Positions 52,640-62,039 of a DNA stretch of 64,000 bases are shown piece after piece. This stretch comes from Actinotignum schaalii_C. Its GTDB lineage: Bacteria; Actinomycetota; Actinomycetes; Actinomycetales; Actinomycetaceae. Position numbers and translations under genes: made by a program. The stretch spans positions 53,616 through 117,615 of the forward strand of contig NZ_JAWUEL010000002.1 of the NCBI RefSeq assembly GCF_034119425.1, read 5' to 3'. Under the pieces are notes generated by a model. That model saw only the letters and a program-made list of their open reading frames with translations. It was not told the DNA's origin and did no database searches. Each line of letters begins with the position of its first letter. Position 1 is the stretch's first letter.

Positions 52640-54280
52640 TTATGCATTCGCTTCGTCGAAAGCCACGGCAATAGCGGGCATTTCTTGGGTCGACGGCGCC
52701 TCCGCGTCACGCGCCAGCCGCAGCGCCCGTCGGTCAACGAAGTAGAGCGCCACTCCCCCGATCGCGAGGGTGAGTGCACCGGCCACGGCAGTTGCTCCCA
52801 GGGCACTCAGGGCGCCTTCCCCCCACCAGCGTAGTATCTCGCGCCCGCTGGTATATCCGACCGTGCCAGCTACTACAGCGGCAGGCAGCACGATCCGCAG
52901 GGAGTAACCGACACCGCGCAGCGCCCCGGGGCCTACCGCGCGCCGGATCGCGAAAATATGGCCAATACCTCCAACGGTCATTCCCGTGGACATCGCCACA
53001 CCGATGCTGATGAGCACTTCGGTGCGTCCGTGCACCCCCAGGCCCGCCGCCCCGATAAGAACCACAACGACCATCAGCCACGCCGCCGAATTGACAATAA
53101 TAACCGCACGAGCTGCCTCCACTGCGTAGAGAACCCGCGACCCATGGTAAATAAAGGCATAGCCGAGGAGTGCGGGCGCCATAGCCAACATGGCAATATC
53201 CATATGAGCCACCGGACGCGCCACCGCGAAGAGTGCCTGGGCAGGCTCTGCAACCGCCACCAGCAGTGCCACGCAGAGCAGTCCAATATCGAAAACGAGA
53301 CGGGAAGAGCGAGCGGTGATCCGAGCCAGACCCGGGCGCCCGGGGATCGCGGCGGCTTCTGCGAGGCGTGGGAAAACCGCGGTGGCGATCGGAACAGCCA
53401 GCACGGCGTAGGGCACCATATAGAGCTGGTTCGCGAAAGTGAAAATCGGGTAGGTTCCCACATCACCGCGGGCATTGGCAAAAAGCATGACCGCGATGAT
53501 TTGGATCTGTTGAGCGAGCAGGCCGGCCAGCCCCGCCGCGCTTAACCGTAGCGCACGGCGCCCTACCCCCGGCGGGAAACGGAATGTAGGTCGCAAGCTG
53601 ATGCGGCGTAGCACCGGGATAAGCTGGGGTAGGGAGAAAACCGCGACCCCCGCCGTGGTACCCCAGGCCAGCACATAGAGGGCCGCCCGAGAAATCCGTG
53701 CCGGATCGTGCTGATTACCCCCGGCGAGCTGCGTGAAAATAAGGAAAGTAATAATAACCGTGACCGACGAGAGCAGTGGGGCGAGAGCGGGAAGCACAAA
53801 TTTTTTATGCGCCTGCAACAGCCCCGTGCACACCACCGACAATCCGTAGAGGGGGATTTGCCAGGCGAAAATCCGGAGCAGGGTGGCGGCGAAATCCACG
53901 CTGGCTGCCGGCGAGCCCTCCCCCAGGAGCACGTCCATAATCGGCCGGGCACCCAGGGTAACAATCCCCGCAACCGGAATTCCGATGGCAAGTACCCAAG
54001 TGAACAAGGCCGAGGCAGTGCGGGATACTTCCGCGGCCAGTGCCTTCGCTAGGAATCCGGAGACCAACGGGATGACCGCGGCAGCCAAGGCACCGCCGGC
54101 CGCGATTTCAAAAAGCACATTAGGGACGGTATTCGCCGTCGAATACGCCTCCCCGGCGAGGGAATCTCCCAACGCCCCATTTTGCACCCAGGCCCGCACG
54201 AAGCCCATGGCACGCGAGAGCAGGGTAAGAATCGCTATGGTTCCGGCTGCTCCAAGTGCAGTTCCAAGAACTTTTTTCAT
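52640..54280 (-). CDS. murJ: Lipid II flippase MurJ (MviN-like)
   Basis: A 546-residue membrane protein of the MOP superfamily with about 14 segments. MKKVLGTALGAAGTIAILTLLSRAMGFVR opens it, and the substrate-channel arginines and AYSTANTVPNVLFEIAAGGA region near residue 42 are MurJ-like. It moves lipid II across the membrane for peptidoglycan synthesis. The ATG overlaps the stop of the MraY-like gene (ATGA). Mycobacterial MurJ has a long pseudokinase C-terminus; none is present here. A 41-residue upstream extension is rejected. Confidence 0.92.
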   Translation of the reverse strand: MKKVLGTALGAAGTIAILTLLSRAMGFVRAWVQNGALGDSLAGEAYSTANTVPNVLFEIAAGGALAAAVIPLVSGFLAKALAAEVSRTASALFTWVLAIGIPVAGIVTLGARPIMDVLLGEGSPAASVDFAATLLRIFAWQIPLYGLSVVCTGLLQAHKKFVLPALAPLLSSVTVIITFLIFTQLAGGNQHDPARISRAALYVLAWGTTAGVAVFSLPQLIPVLRRISLRPTFRFPPGVGRRALRLSAAGLAGLLAQQIQIIAVMLFANARGDVGTYPIFTFANQLYMVPYAVLAVPIATAVFPRLAEAAAIPGRPGLARITARSSRLVFDIGLLCVALLVAVAEPAQALFAVARPVAHMDIAMLAMAPALLGYAFIYHGSRVLYAVEAARAVIIVNSAAWLMVVVVLIGAAGLGVHGRTEVLISIGVAMSTGMTVGGIGHIFAIRRAVGPGALRGVGYSLRIVLPAAVVAGTVGYTSGREILRWWGEGALSALGATAVAGALTLAIGGVALYFVDRRALRLARDAEAPSTQEMPAIAVAFDEANA

Positions 54281-55149
54281 GCCCGGCCTGCCTGGTCGAG
54301 AGCGCGCAGCCACGGGTGGGTTGCGATAACCCGCGAAAATGATATTTTTTCGCTCGCGATATTCAGGGCGACGACGACGCCCAGCGCCCCGCGCCGCACC
54401 CAAGGACCACGGCTGGCGAGCGTCCAGCCCAGTGCCGCTCCCAGCGCATTTGCCCCGGTATCGCCGAGCATGACCCTACCCGCGAGGTCCTCAGGCAGGC
54501 AGGCTGCGCCAGTGCCCACGAGAGCCGCGGCAATGGGACCTGCCGGCGGGTAGCTGACCAGGGAGAAGGGAGCCGCGGCTATGAGCGTTCCTTTCCAGGC
54601 CCGGCCCGGCGCGAGGTCAAGGAGATTAATAAGATTCGCGGTAGCAGCGATGAGAATGGTGCGTTCGCCGCGCAGCGCGAGCTGCCGCGCGCACGAGGCA
54701 TTACTACCAGAGGGATCGACAGCAGCGGGGAAGCATGAGGCCAGGGCCGCACCGGCCCCAATAATGACTATTTTCAGAGCCCCGGAGGTCAGATGGCCCC
54801 GGGAAAGTGCACCGAGATGGCCGCGCAACCCTTTGGAGGTACGTGAAAATGCGCCTTCGTAAAAGTCGTCAATATAACCGGCCAGTCCTCCACTGAGTGC
54901 CGCGATCACCGGACCAGCCGAGCACGTGCCTCCGGAAAGTAGAGCACCCACCGCACTTCCGGTAATCGTGCCTGCTACCGCAACCGGACCTTCCCGCAAA
55001 CTCACGGTACGCCCGTCCTTAGCGGTACGCTGCCAGGCGGGCGCGGCGCGCCGGGCGAGCAGCTGCTCGGCTGCGCGGGCCGCGGCGAATCCGGCCAGGG
55101 CGGCAACGCCCAGGCGCACTTGATTCCTCCAGAAAGCAGAAAGGGTCAT
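54277..55149 (-). CDS. MraY-like polyprenyl-phosphate sugar-1-phosphate transferase homologue
   Basis: A 290-residue membrane protein with about eight segments. Conserved MraY/WecA-type elements: IDDFYEGAFSRTSKGLRGHL near residue 92 (Asp pair plus basic loop), INLLDLAPGRAWKG near 172 (Asn-x-x-Asn/Asp motif, with PGR) and MLGDTGANALGA near 226. The HHH(F)E motif of true MraY is missing. It is 12 nt upstream... on the steB side and overlaps murJ by 4 nt. Substrate is unknown; a teichoic-acid-like or wall-precursor role is inferred. Confidence 0.82.
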   Translation of the reverse strand: MTLSAFWRNQVRLGVAALAGFAAARAAEQLLARRAAPAWQRTAKDGRTVSLREGPVAVAGTITGSAVGALLSGGTCSAGPVIAALSGGLAGYIDDFYEGAFSRTSKGLRGHLGALSRGHLTSGALKIVIIGAGAALASCFPAAVDPSGSNASCARQLALRGERTILIAATANLINLLDLAPGRAWKGTLIAAAPFSLVSYPPAGPIAAALVGTGAACLPEDLAGRVMLGDTGANALGAALGWTLASRGPWVRRGALGVVVALNIASEKISFSRVIATHPWLRALDQAGRA

Positions 55150-55164
55150 GCACCCATGGTACCG

Positions 55165-56211
55165 TTACTGCCCAGCCGGGGCCTGCCCGCCTTCGGGAGC
55201 TTGCCCGCCTTCCGCGGGTGCGGGGGCCGGAGCAGGAGCCTGTTCAGGCTGCGGAGCGGGCGCTGTTTGCGCGGGTGCGGAGGCACTTTGGCGCTCTCCA
55301 ATCGCACTATCAGCTCCGGGCGCTACCCCGAGGTGTACGTGGCGTTCATGCAATTCGGCAGCTGCCGCCATGGGAATATTGACATCACCAAGCGCGGTTT
55401 GCGCAGAATCCACCGTGGATCCGTTTTTTGCTGAACGCACGGCTCCCAACACCGAGTTTCCGTCTGTTCCCGCACCGACGGCCACGGCCGGGCCCCGCCC
55501 GGCAATAGCCGCAAAGGCAGCCTGGTAGGTATCCGTGATATGCGGCGAAGTGGTCGCCTTATCGGCGGGAACCGGTGCGGTCTCAGCCGGATCCGAGGTG
55601 ATAAAAACAACCACCTCCGCGGCTTCACTCGGAGCAACCGCCACGTCAATCAGCTTATTTTCCGGAGAGGTGAGAAGAGTGATGAGCGTCGTCGCCCCCG
55701 CATCTTCCGCAGCAGAGCGTACCACGGTATCCACGGCCGCCCCGAGAATCGCATCCGCGGAACCACCGGCCGGCAAGTCCTTGACATAAGAGCCGAGGTT
55801 ACCGGAAAGGGTGGAACGGTAGGTAGCGTATTCGGTATCCGTAAAAGCTGGAGCCAGGGTGATTTCACCAGTAATACGAGCCCCGGCCGCGGTCAAGCTC
55901 TGCCGGGTCTTCTCCACGATAGCTCCGTCGGCCCCGGCTGCCGCCACGATAGCAACGCGCCGGTTGGTCAGCGTTCCGGCATTGAGTTGCTCGCCGGCAC
56001 CTAGCAGCGCCGTCGACGCAGCATCAAGCTGTGCCCCGCGTTGATCGAGTTCCACACGCATCTTGTCACGCGATTCACGCAGGGAATCCACCTGGCCGGT
56101 AAGTCCGTGCGCGATGGAATTTTGCAGCGGTCCGGCCCCGAGAATCACTCCGATGGCCAGTGCCAAAAAGACCGAGACCAGGGAAACGAGATGATACCTA
56201 AAATCAACCAT
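55165..56211 (-). CDS. SteB / MctB-like membrane protein
   Basis: A 348-residue protein: one N-terminal membrane helix (LVSLVSVFLALAIGVILGAG, about 8-28), a coiled coil (LRESRDKMRVELDQRGAQLDAAS) and a folded domain outside (VAIVAAAGADGAIVE onward), then a Pro/Ala/Gln-rich tail of about 50 residues. Matches the Rv1698 family (MctB, also called SteB). It follows steA with a 12-nt gap; SteA-SteB work in cell separation in corynebacteria, and copper export has also been proposed for the family. Confidence 0.87.
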   Translation of the reverse strand: MVDFRYHLVSLVSVFLALAIGVILGAGPLQNSIAHGLTGQVDSLRESRDKMRVELDQRGAQLDAASTALLGAGEQLNAGTLTNRRVAIVAAAGADGAIVEKTRQSLTAAGARITGEITLAPAFTDTEYATYRSTLSGNLGSYVKDLPAGGSADAILGAAVDTVVRSAAEDAGATTLITLLTSPENKLIDVAVAPSEAAEVVVFITSDPAETAPVPADKATTSPHITDTYQAAFAAIAGRGPAVAVGAGTDGNSVLGAVRSAKNGSTVDSAQTALGDVNIPMAAAAELHERHVHLGVAPGADSAIGERQSASAPAQTAPAPQPEQAPAPAPAPAEGGQAPEGGQAPAGQ

Positions 56212-56223
56212 CAGCTAACTTTC

Positions 56224-57399
56224 CTAGAAGAGATTACGGAACCACTCGGCAAGATCCCCGAGGCGAGTGGTGAGCACGGACAGGAAGGTTTGGCCCGCAC
56301 CGGTAACAGCCAGGGCCGCGAAGAGTGCAAAAACTCCCGCAAGAATAAGGGCAACGAGCATCCAGTTCGAAATCGAGGAACGGTAAAGGCGTGAAACACC
56401 TTTCGCGTCAATGAGTTTGCCACCCACCACCAGGCGGGTGAGGAACGTTGATGCCATTCCCGCCCGGCCCTTATCGAGGAATTCCAGAATCGTATTGTGA
56501 GTTCCCACCGCGACAATGAGCTTGGCGCCTTTGGAATCAGCCAGCAGCATGGCAACGTCTTCGGAAGTACCGGTAGCCGGGAAGACCACGTGATCCACTC
56601 CCAGATCCTCCACCCGCTTCTTGCCGGGTGCGCGCCCATCGCGGTAGGCGTGCACCACCACCTCGGCACCGCAGCGCAACGCTTTATCGGAAACCGAATC
56701 CATATCACCCACGATAATATCCGGGGTGTAGCCAAGTTCCAGAAGAGCATCCGCTCCGCCATCCACCCCGATCATGAGCGGGCGATTTTCCCGAATATAG
56801 GGACGCAGGGCGCGCAGGTCTTCACGGTAGTCGTAGCCCCGCACCACCACGAGCACGTGCCGGTGCTCCATGGACGTACGGATATCTGGAATTCCCACCC
56901 CGTCGAGGATGAGTCCCTGTTCTTCGTTGAGATATTCGAGGGTATTGGCGGCGAAAGCGCGCAGTTGCACGGTCATGCCCGCGCGGGCGGCCTCGCTATC
57001 ACGCGCGATGCTCTGGGCGGTTTGTAAAGTGCCTTCCGCAATAACGCGTCCGCCTGCCACCACGCGTGCCCCATCAATATCGACCCACTGGCCCTCCGAA
57101 ATATCCATAATTTCTGGGCCGAGGTCATCGATGAGCGGGATACCGGCTTCTTCCAGGATCGCCGGGCCAAGATTTGGGTAGCGCCCCGAGATAGATTTCG
57201 CGGCATTGAGCACGGCAACGGGCTGCGCGGCGACAAGGTTTTCCGCGGCCACCCTATCCAGATCCGTGTGGTTAATAATCGCTACATCGCCGGCTTGGAG
57301 ACGACGAGTGAGATTTTTGGTGCGTGCGTCTACCCTGGCCGGACCGGCCAGGGTGCCTTCCGCAACGACCTTCTTTTTTCGCCATAACTTCGATGCCAC
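56224..57399 (-). CDS. SteA, thiamine-pyrophosphokinase-like cell-separation protein
   Basis: A 391-residue protein of the Rv1697 family. A TPK-like alpha/beta core (LMIGVDGGADALLELGYTPDIIVGDMDSVSDKA near residue 210) is followed near the C-terminus by a membrane helix (NWMLVALILAGVFALFAALA, about 345-365). It probably complexes SteB and regulates peptidoglycan hydrolase during division. The start is GTG. It lies 5 nt upstream of... the recN stop boundary in the same direction. Confidence 0.88.
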   Translation of the reverse strand: MASKLWRKKKVVAEGTLAGPARVDARTKNLTRRLQAGDVAIINHTDLDRVAAENLVAAQPVAVLNAAKSISGRYPNLGPAILEEAGIPLIDDLGPEIMDISEGQWVDIDGARVVAGGRVIAEGTLQTAQSIARDSEAARAGMTVQLRAFAANTLEYLNEEQGLILDGVGIPDIRTSMEHRHVLVVVRGYDYREDLRALRPYIRENRPLMIGVDGGADALLELGYTPDIIVGDMDSVSDKALRCGAEVVVHAYRDGRAPGKKRVEDLGVDHVVFPATGTSEDVAMLLADSKGAKLIVAVGTHNTILEFLDKGRAGMASTFLTRLVVGGKLIDAKGVSRLYRSSISNWMLVALILAGVFALFAALAVTGAGQTFLSVLTTRLGDLAEWFRNLF

Positions 57400-57404
57400 A
57401 AGCT

Positions 57405-59120
57405 TTATAGTGCCACACTCGCGGCCTTAAGTAGCTCAGCGGCGTGCGCGCGTGCCACATCGGTATCGCTACCCGAAAGCATACGGGCGAGTTCTGCTTC
57501 GCGTTCTGGCCCCGTGACGTCACGCAGTTCCGTGCGCGCGGCACTTTCTTCAAGTTGTTTCACGACGACGAGTTGGTGCTCGGCATAGGCCGCGACCTGG
57601 GCGAGGTGAGTAACAACAATAACCTGGGCGCTACCAGCCAGTTTCGCCAGTCTTTTCCCAACCGCGGTGGCGGCACGGCCGCCAATCCCGGCATCAACTT
57701 CGTCGAAGAGGAAAGTGTGGCCGCGCTGAGCCCGCCGCGCCGCTAATCCTACTTCGAGGGCGAGCATAACCCGCGAGAGCTCACCACCTGAAGCACCCGA
57801 TGCGAGCGAAGAGAGTGGGGCACCGCGGTGGGCAGCAAGCAAAAAAGTGACGGAATCCGCACCGGCTGGCCCAGGATCCGCGGCGCTGACAGCCACGGTG
57901 AAGTGGGCATCGGGCAGCGAGAGCTCGGGAAGTTCCGTTTCCACAGCGCGGGCGAGTTCTTCCCCGGCAGCGGCACGCGCGGCACGTAGGGCTGCTCCGG
58001 CTTGTTCCATGGCCGTATGAGCGTGCGAAAGCTCCTTCTCAAGACGTTCTAGAGTGGCCGCTGGATCATCGAGGTTCTCTAGACCCGCTCGGGCCTCAGC
58101 GGCGGCGCGCAGGATTTCTTCGCCGCTCATTCCCAGCTGTTTGCGCAGCCCGGCCAGTTCGGAGCGGCGCGAATAAATCGTAGAGAGCTCCTCGGGTTGG
58201 GCTTGGGTACCACGAGCTAATTCTGCGATATCGGTATAAATATCGTTGATATCGGCTTCGGCATTTTCCAAGCGTTCGCGTAGCTCCCGAAGTTGTGTAT
58301 TCGGCACATCAGGGCCGCTGAGTTCAAGAACACGCTCGAGTTGCGCGGCCGCGCTACCCAGTGCAGATATGGCTCCGTTTTCGGTGTCGCTCCCGCTCAG
58401 CGCTTCGGCAGCCGCGGAGTATGCCCCGTACATTTCCACCGCATTTTCAAGCACCCGGGCGCGCGCCCGCAAAGATTCTTCTTCACCGGGATGGGGATCG
58501 ACCGCCTCAACTTTGTCGAGCAAGGCTCGGTAGGCTAAACGCTGTTGCGCAGCACGCTGTGCACCTGCCTGAAAGGTATCGCGGGCTTCGCGGGCTTCAC
58601 CGTAGTTTTTCCACGCCTGTTCCCATGTTGTTTTAGCCCGCGTAATTGTTTCACCTCCGAATTCATCGACCGCGGCGCGCTGCTGGCCGGGGTTACCCAA
58701 CCGAATCTGATCGGATTGGCCGTGCACGCTCACAAGTTCGGCCGCGATATCGGTCAGCACCGCGGTGGGTACTGACCGGCCTCCGACAAAGGCACGGGAA
58801 CGCCCTTTTGCTGGAATATGCCGAGCAATAATCACAGCAGCGGTATCGCCTTCAACGTCATACCGTCCCCCGGCCTCGGCGATGCGTTCTAGCACTGGGG
58901 AAGTCGCGTCCACGAGAAACGTTCCTTCCACTTCCGCTTGGGCGGCCCCGGCCCGCACCCGTGCTGGATTCGCTTTAGCTCCGAGAAGCAACGTAAGGGA
59001 GGTCACCGCCATAGTTTTTCCCGCCCCGGTTTCCCCCGTTAGTGCGGTGAGTCCGCGAGATAGATTAAGCTCGGCTTCCGCGATAACACCGAGATTGCGG
59101 ATACGTACCTGTTCGATCAT
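57405..59120 (-). CDS. recN: DNA repair protein RecN
   Basis: A 571-residue SMC-like ATPase. Walker A GETGAGKTM near residue 31, long coiled coils at about 160-360, and Walker B FLFDEVDAGIGGRAA near 468. RecN tethers broken DNA ends in recombination repair. It is SOS-controlled in some bacteria, but no LexA box is seen upstream, since its ATG overlaps the nadK stop. Next gene is steA. Confidence 0.95.
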   Translation of the reverse strand: MIEQVRIRNLGVIAEAELNLSRGLTALTGETGAGKTMAVTSLTLLLGAKANPARVRAGAAQAEVEGTFLVDATSPVLERIAEAGGRYDVEGDTAAVIIARHIPAKGRSRAFVGGRSVPTAVLTDIAAELVSVHGQSDQIRLGNPGQQRAAVDEFGGETITRAKTTWEQAWKNYGEAREARDTFQAGAQRAAQQRLAYRALLDKVEAVDPHPGEEESLRARARVLENAVEMYGAYSAAAEALSGSDTENGAISALGSAAAQLERVLELSGPDVPNTQLRELRERLENAEADINDIYTDIAELARGTQAQPEELSTIYSRRSELAGLRKQLGMSGEEILRAAAEARAGLENLDDPAATLERLEKELSHAHTAMEQAGAALRAARAAAGEELARAVETELPELSLPDAHFTVAVSAADPGPAGADSVTFLLAAHRGAPLSSLASGASGGELSRVMLALEVGLAARRAQRGHTFLFDEVDAGIGGRAATAVGKRLAKLAGSAQVIVVTHLAQVAAYAEHQLVVVKQLEESAARTELRDVTGPEREAELARMLSGSDTDVARAHAAELLKAASVAL

Positions 59121-59962
59121 TCCCGTACCTCACGCTCGCGCCAGCCGCGCACCGGCAGGTGGAAGCGCGCCACCAGACGCCCGGAGAAAGGTGTTTCATT
59201 CAGTCGGGCGAGCTTGACGGGACGTTCTCCCCGCACCGCGGTAATCACGGTTCCTTCAGGTGCTACGAGCCGGCGCCGTGAATCACAGGAAACCATCGCC
59301 TCATCACGCAAAACCCGTACTTCCAAGGTTGAGTAGGGGCTAACCACCAGAGGACGGGTGAAAAGCGCGTGAGCGGCCACCGGGGTGAGAAGAAGTGCTT
59401 CCACGCTGGGCCATACCACCGGTCCACCCGCCGAAAAATTGTAGGCAGTAGAACCGGTGGGCGTGGAGAGTAGCACCGCGTCGGCTTTGAAAGCAGAGAT
59501 TTCGCGCCCGTCCACACCGATAGAAGCTTCGATGAGACGCGAATTAAAAGCCTTTTCCACCGATACTTCGTTGAGGGCCCACTGGACGTTACAGGAGCCA
59601 TCCGGGCGCTGCACATGCACATCAATGGTCATTCGTTCGGAAATAACCCAATCGCGCGCGGCAATCCTTTCCACGACGGCAGGGAGCTCATCAGGTTGAG
59701 CTTCGGAAAGAAAACCCATATGCCCGTAGTTAATACCGAGGATGGGCACGCCGGTACTACGTCCTAACTCAGCCCCGCGCAAAATCGTACCGTCCCCACC
59801 CATGACGAGGATGAGATCCGCATTGCGGGCACCCGCCAGAGTTTCACTGGTATCCACCCGTACGCCGCGGTCTTCTAGGGCGACAATCGCATCGTGAGCG
59901 GCGCGCTCCATCTGCGGTGGTAACGTGCGATTGACGACCAGGGCGACTTTTGGTTCTGCCAT
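59117..59962 (-). CDS. nadK: NAD kinase
   Basis: A 281-residue ATP/polyphosphate-dependent kinase making NADP. GGDGTILRGAELGR near residue 55, the NE motif ALNEVSVEK near 131 and TPTGSTAYNFSAGGPVVWP near 161 hold the active site. Start MAEPKVALVV. Overlaps recN by 4 nt. Gene order tlyA-nadK-recN is the actinobacterial standard. Confidence 0.96.
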   Translation of the reverse strand: MAEPKVALVVNRTLPPQMERAAHDAIVALEDRGVRVDTSETLAGARNADLILVMGGDGTILRGAELGRSTGVPILGINYGHMGFLSEAQPDELPAVVERIAARDWVISERMTIDVHVQRPDGSCNVQWALNEVSVEKAFNSRLIEASIGVDGREISAFKADAVLLSTPTGSTAYNFSAGGPVVWPSVEALLLTPVAAHALFTRPLVVSPYSTLEVRVLRDEAMVSCDSRRRLVAPEGTVITAVRGERPVKLARLNETPFSGRLVARFHLPVRGWREREVRE

Positions 59963-59996
59963 CGAATGCCTCCCCTCTCCCAGGTATCCTACCCCG

Positions 59997-60833
59997 CTAC
60001 TGCGCTGGCCGTCCTTGCCCCGCTGGTCCAGCTTTCACCGCGGCCCGGACACTTTCTTCGAGGTTCTCGCCAAGCTGATCAAGAGCATTTTTCTTCATAT
60101 AAAGAAAGTATTCAACGTTCCCCGCCGGCCCGGGAAGAGGCGAAGGAGCGATCGCTTGCAGGGCCAGCCCTGCGGCACGGGCGGAAAGGGCGACGTCGCA
60201 TACCGCCTCAACGTGGTAATCCGGGTTTCGTACCACCCCGTGCGCACCGATTTTCTCCCGACCTACCTCGAATTGAGGCTTGACCATAAGCAAAAAATCG
60301 GCCGTTGGCGAACTCGCCGCAGCGAGCGGGGCAACGAGGAGCCGCAAAGAAATAAAAGATAGATCCCCCACAACCAGATCAGGCGCGGGTGCGACCGCCG
60401 CGGGATCCAGGGTGCGCACATTCGTGCGTTCCAGCACGGTGACACGGGGGTCTTCACGGAGCTTCCAGGCAAGTTGGCCGTAGCCAACATCCACGGCAAC
60501 CACGTGGGCAGCACCGCGCCGCAGCAGCACATCGGTAAATCCACCCGTGGAAGCGCCCGCATCCAGGGCACGGACTCCTTCCACACGTGGGCCGGCGTCT
60601 CCGAGATAATCGAGGGCACCCAGCAGTTTATATGCTCCGCGGGAAACGTAACGATCCTGAGCTGCTTCTTTCACAAGAAGCGCCTGGGCCGGATCCATCT
60701 GCCGAGCGGGTTTCGTTACCTCAGCTCCGTCAAGGAATACCTGACCTTCACGGATGAGCACCGCAGCATCCTGGCGGGAGCGCGCGAGCCCACGCCGCAC
60801 AAGTTCCGCGTCAACGCGCCTTAAACGCCCCAT
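59997..60833 (-). CDS. tlyA: TlyA, 2'-O-ribose rRNA methyltransferase
   Basis: A 278-residue protein: N-terminal S4 RNA-binding domain (RVDAELVRRGLARSRQDAAVLIREGQVFL), then a SAM methyltransferase fold with ALDAGASTGGFTDVLLRRGA near residue 88 and LVVGDLSFISLRL near 153. TlyA methylates cytidines in 16S and 23S rRNA; loss gives capreomycin resistance. It lies between the 58-residue gene and nadK. Confidence 0.95.
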   Translation of the reverse strand: MGRLRRVDAELVRRGLARSRQDAAVLIREGQVFLDGAEVTKPARQMDPAQALLVKEAAQDRYVSRGAYKLLGALDYLGDAGPRVEGVRALDAGASTGGFTDVLLRRGAAHVVAVDVGYGQLAWKLREDPRVTVLERTNVRTLDPAAVAPAPDLVVGDLSFISLRLLVAPLAAASSPTADFLLMVKPQFEVGREKIGAHGVVRNPDYHVEAVCDVALSARAAGLALQAIAPSPLPGPAGNVEYFLYMKKNALDQLGENLEESVRAAVKAGPAGQGRPAQ

Positions 60834-60850
60834 AGGCTCGCCTTTCTGAT

Positions 60851-61027
60851 TTAGACCCGTGCCCGGGATAAGCGCCGACCGAGTTCGGTGTGAATCGCCT
60901 CCAGCTGTTCAATCTTTTCGGGCAGATCGAGCTCGTTGAGATTCTCCAAGGCGGCTTCAATATTGAGCGGAGCGCTCGGAAGCGGAACCGTTGCCCCAGG
61001 TGCCGTGGCTCTTTCCTGGTCCGTCAT
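60851..61027 (-). CDS. 58-residue conserved actinobacterial protein (Rv1693-like)
   Basis: The start ATG at 61027 overlaps the HAD stop (ATGA). The protein begins MTDQERATAPG and ends in a helix ENLNELDLPEKIEQLEAIHTELGRRL; a short helical dimer element is likely. Between HAD and tlyA the same small gene lies in Mycobacterium (Rv1693). No function known. Confidence 0.75.
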   Translation of the reverse strand: MTDQERATAPGATVPLPSAPLNIEAALENLNELDLPEKIEQLEAIHTELGRRLSRARV

Positions 61028-62037
61028 CGCCGCTCCACGATGATCTCCCCGAGCGTGACGTTCTCCTTCAGCCCGCGATCTCGGGCCTCCCATACCGCGT
61101 GCACCGCGGCTCGGTAAGTATCCAGCCCCAGATGTGGCCCGCATCCATCGGAGGTGACCAGGCGAACCGCTGCGCCGTCGTTACTATTATCAACCTGTGC
61201 CCAGGATGTGCCTGCCACCCAGCGTTCACCTTCCCGATGAATCTCCGGGTAGTCCTCGTTGAGGACCCGCAGATCATCGCCGAGATAATCGGGGCGTTCT
61301 TCCGGTGCAGCCAGCATAATATCGCGAGCAGAACTCACTCCGGTAAGCACGTGGAGACTGGCGATACCTGCGGCACGCGCTCCACGAATATCGGTATTGA
61401 GCCGGTCACCGATAGCGAGAGGATGGCTGGCTCCGAGCATATCCATCCCAATGGCAAAAATCGCAGGATCGGGTTTGCCCGCGGAGAGTGGTTGCACCCC
61501 GGTGGCATTAACTACCGCGGCCACGAGTGATCCGCAGCCGACCATAAATCCACGCTCCATGGGGAGGGTAGCATCGAGATTCGTGGCCACGAAAAGGGCG
61601 CCGCGGCGAATGGCCAGGGCAACTTCTGAAAGCGCTGCCCAGTCAATTGTCGGGTAAAACCCCATAATGACCACGTCGGGGTTATCATCCGCGGATGATA
61701 CCGGCACAAGGCTAGTTTCACTCACCGCACGATGCAGACCGTTACCCCCGATGACCAGCGCTTTTGCTCCGGCCGGCACCCGCGACGCGGCGAGCCGCGT
61801 GCTCGCCATCGCGGAGGTGAGCACCGTTGCTGCCGGGGCTGATATTCCCACTGTCGCGAGGTGCGCTGCGACTTCTTCCTGCGTGCGCGAGGCATTATTG
61901 GTGAGGAAAAGCGGGCGCATACCAGCAGCGATGGCACGCCCGTAAGCATAGGCAGCGTGAGGAGCCGGATCGGTCCCGAGGTAAACTACACCGTCCAGAT
62001 CGAAAATCGCGCCGTCAAAATGCGATATCAGGCTCAC
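61024..62037 (-). CDS. HAD-IIA phosphatase
   Basis: A 337-residue HAD hydrolase. Motif I FDLDGVVYLG near residue 12 (both Asp), motif II LTNNAS near 45, and motif IV with GDRLNTDIRGA near 222 are complete; the C2 cap has VVIMGFYPTI and FVATNLDATLP. Related to Rv1692, a glycerol-3-phosphate phosphatase. The last 80 residues beyond the core are an extra domain. It lies 2 nt after the TPR gene stop. Confidence 0.92.
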   Translation of the reverse strand: MSLISHFDGAIFDLDGVVYLGTDPAPHAAYAYGRAIAAGMRPLFLTNNASRTQEEVAAHLATVGISAPAATVLTSAMASTRLAASRVPAGAKALVIGGNGLHRAVSETSLVPVSSADDNPDVVIMGFYPTIDWAALSEVALAIRRGALFVATNLDATLPMERGFMVGCGSLVAAVVNATGVQPLSAGKPDPAIFAIGMDMLGASHPLAIGDRLNTDIRGARAAGIASLHVLTGVSSARDIMLAAPEERPDYLGDDLRVLNEDYPEIHREGERWVAGTSWAQVDNSNDGAAVRLVTSDGCGPHLGLDTYRAAVHAVWEARDRGLKENVTLGEIIVERR

Positions 62038-62039
62038 TA

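Noticed and set aside
55165..56211. Copper transporter as the firm annotation
   Set aside because: The MctB label rests on one proposed role; linkage to SteA favours cell separation, so both are stated.
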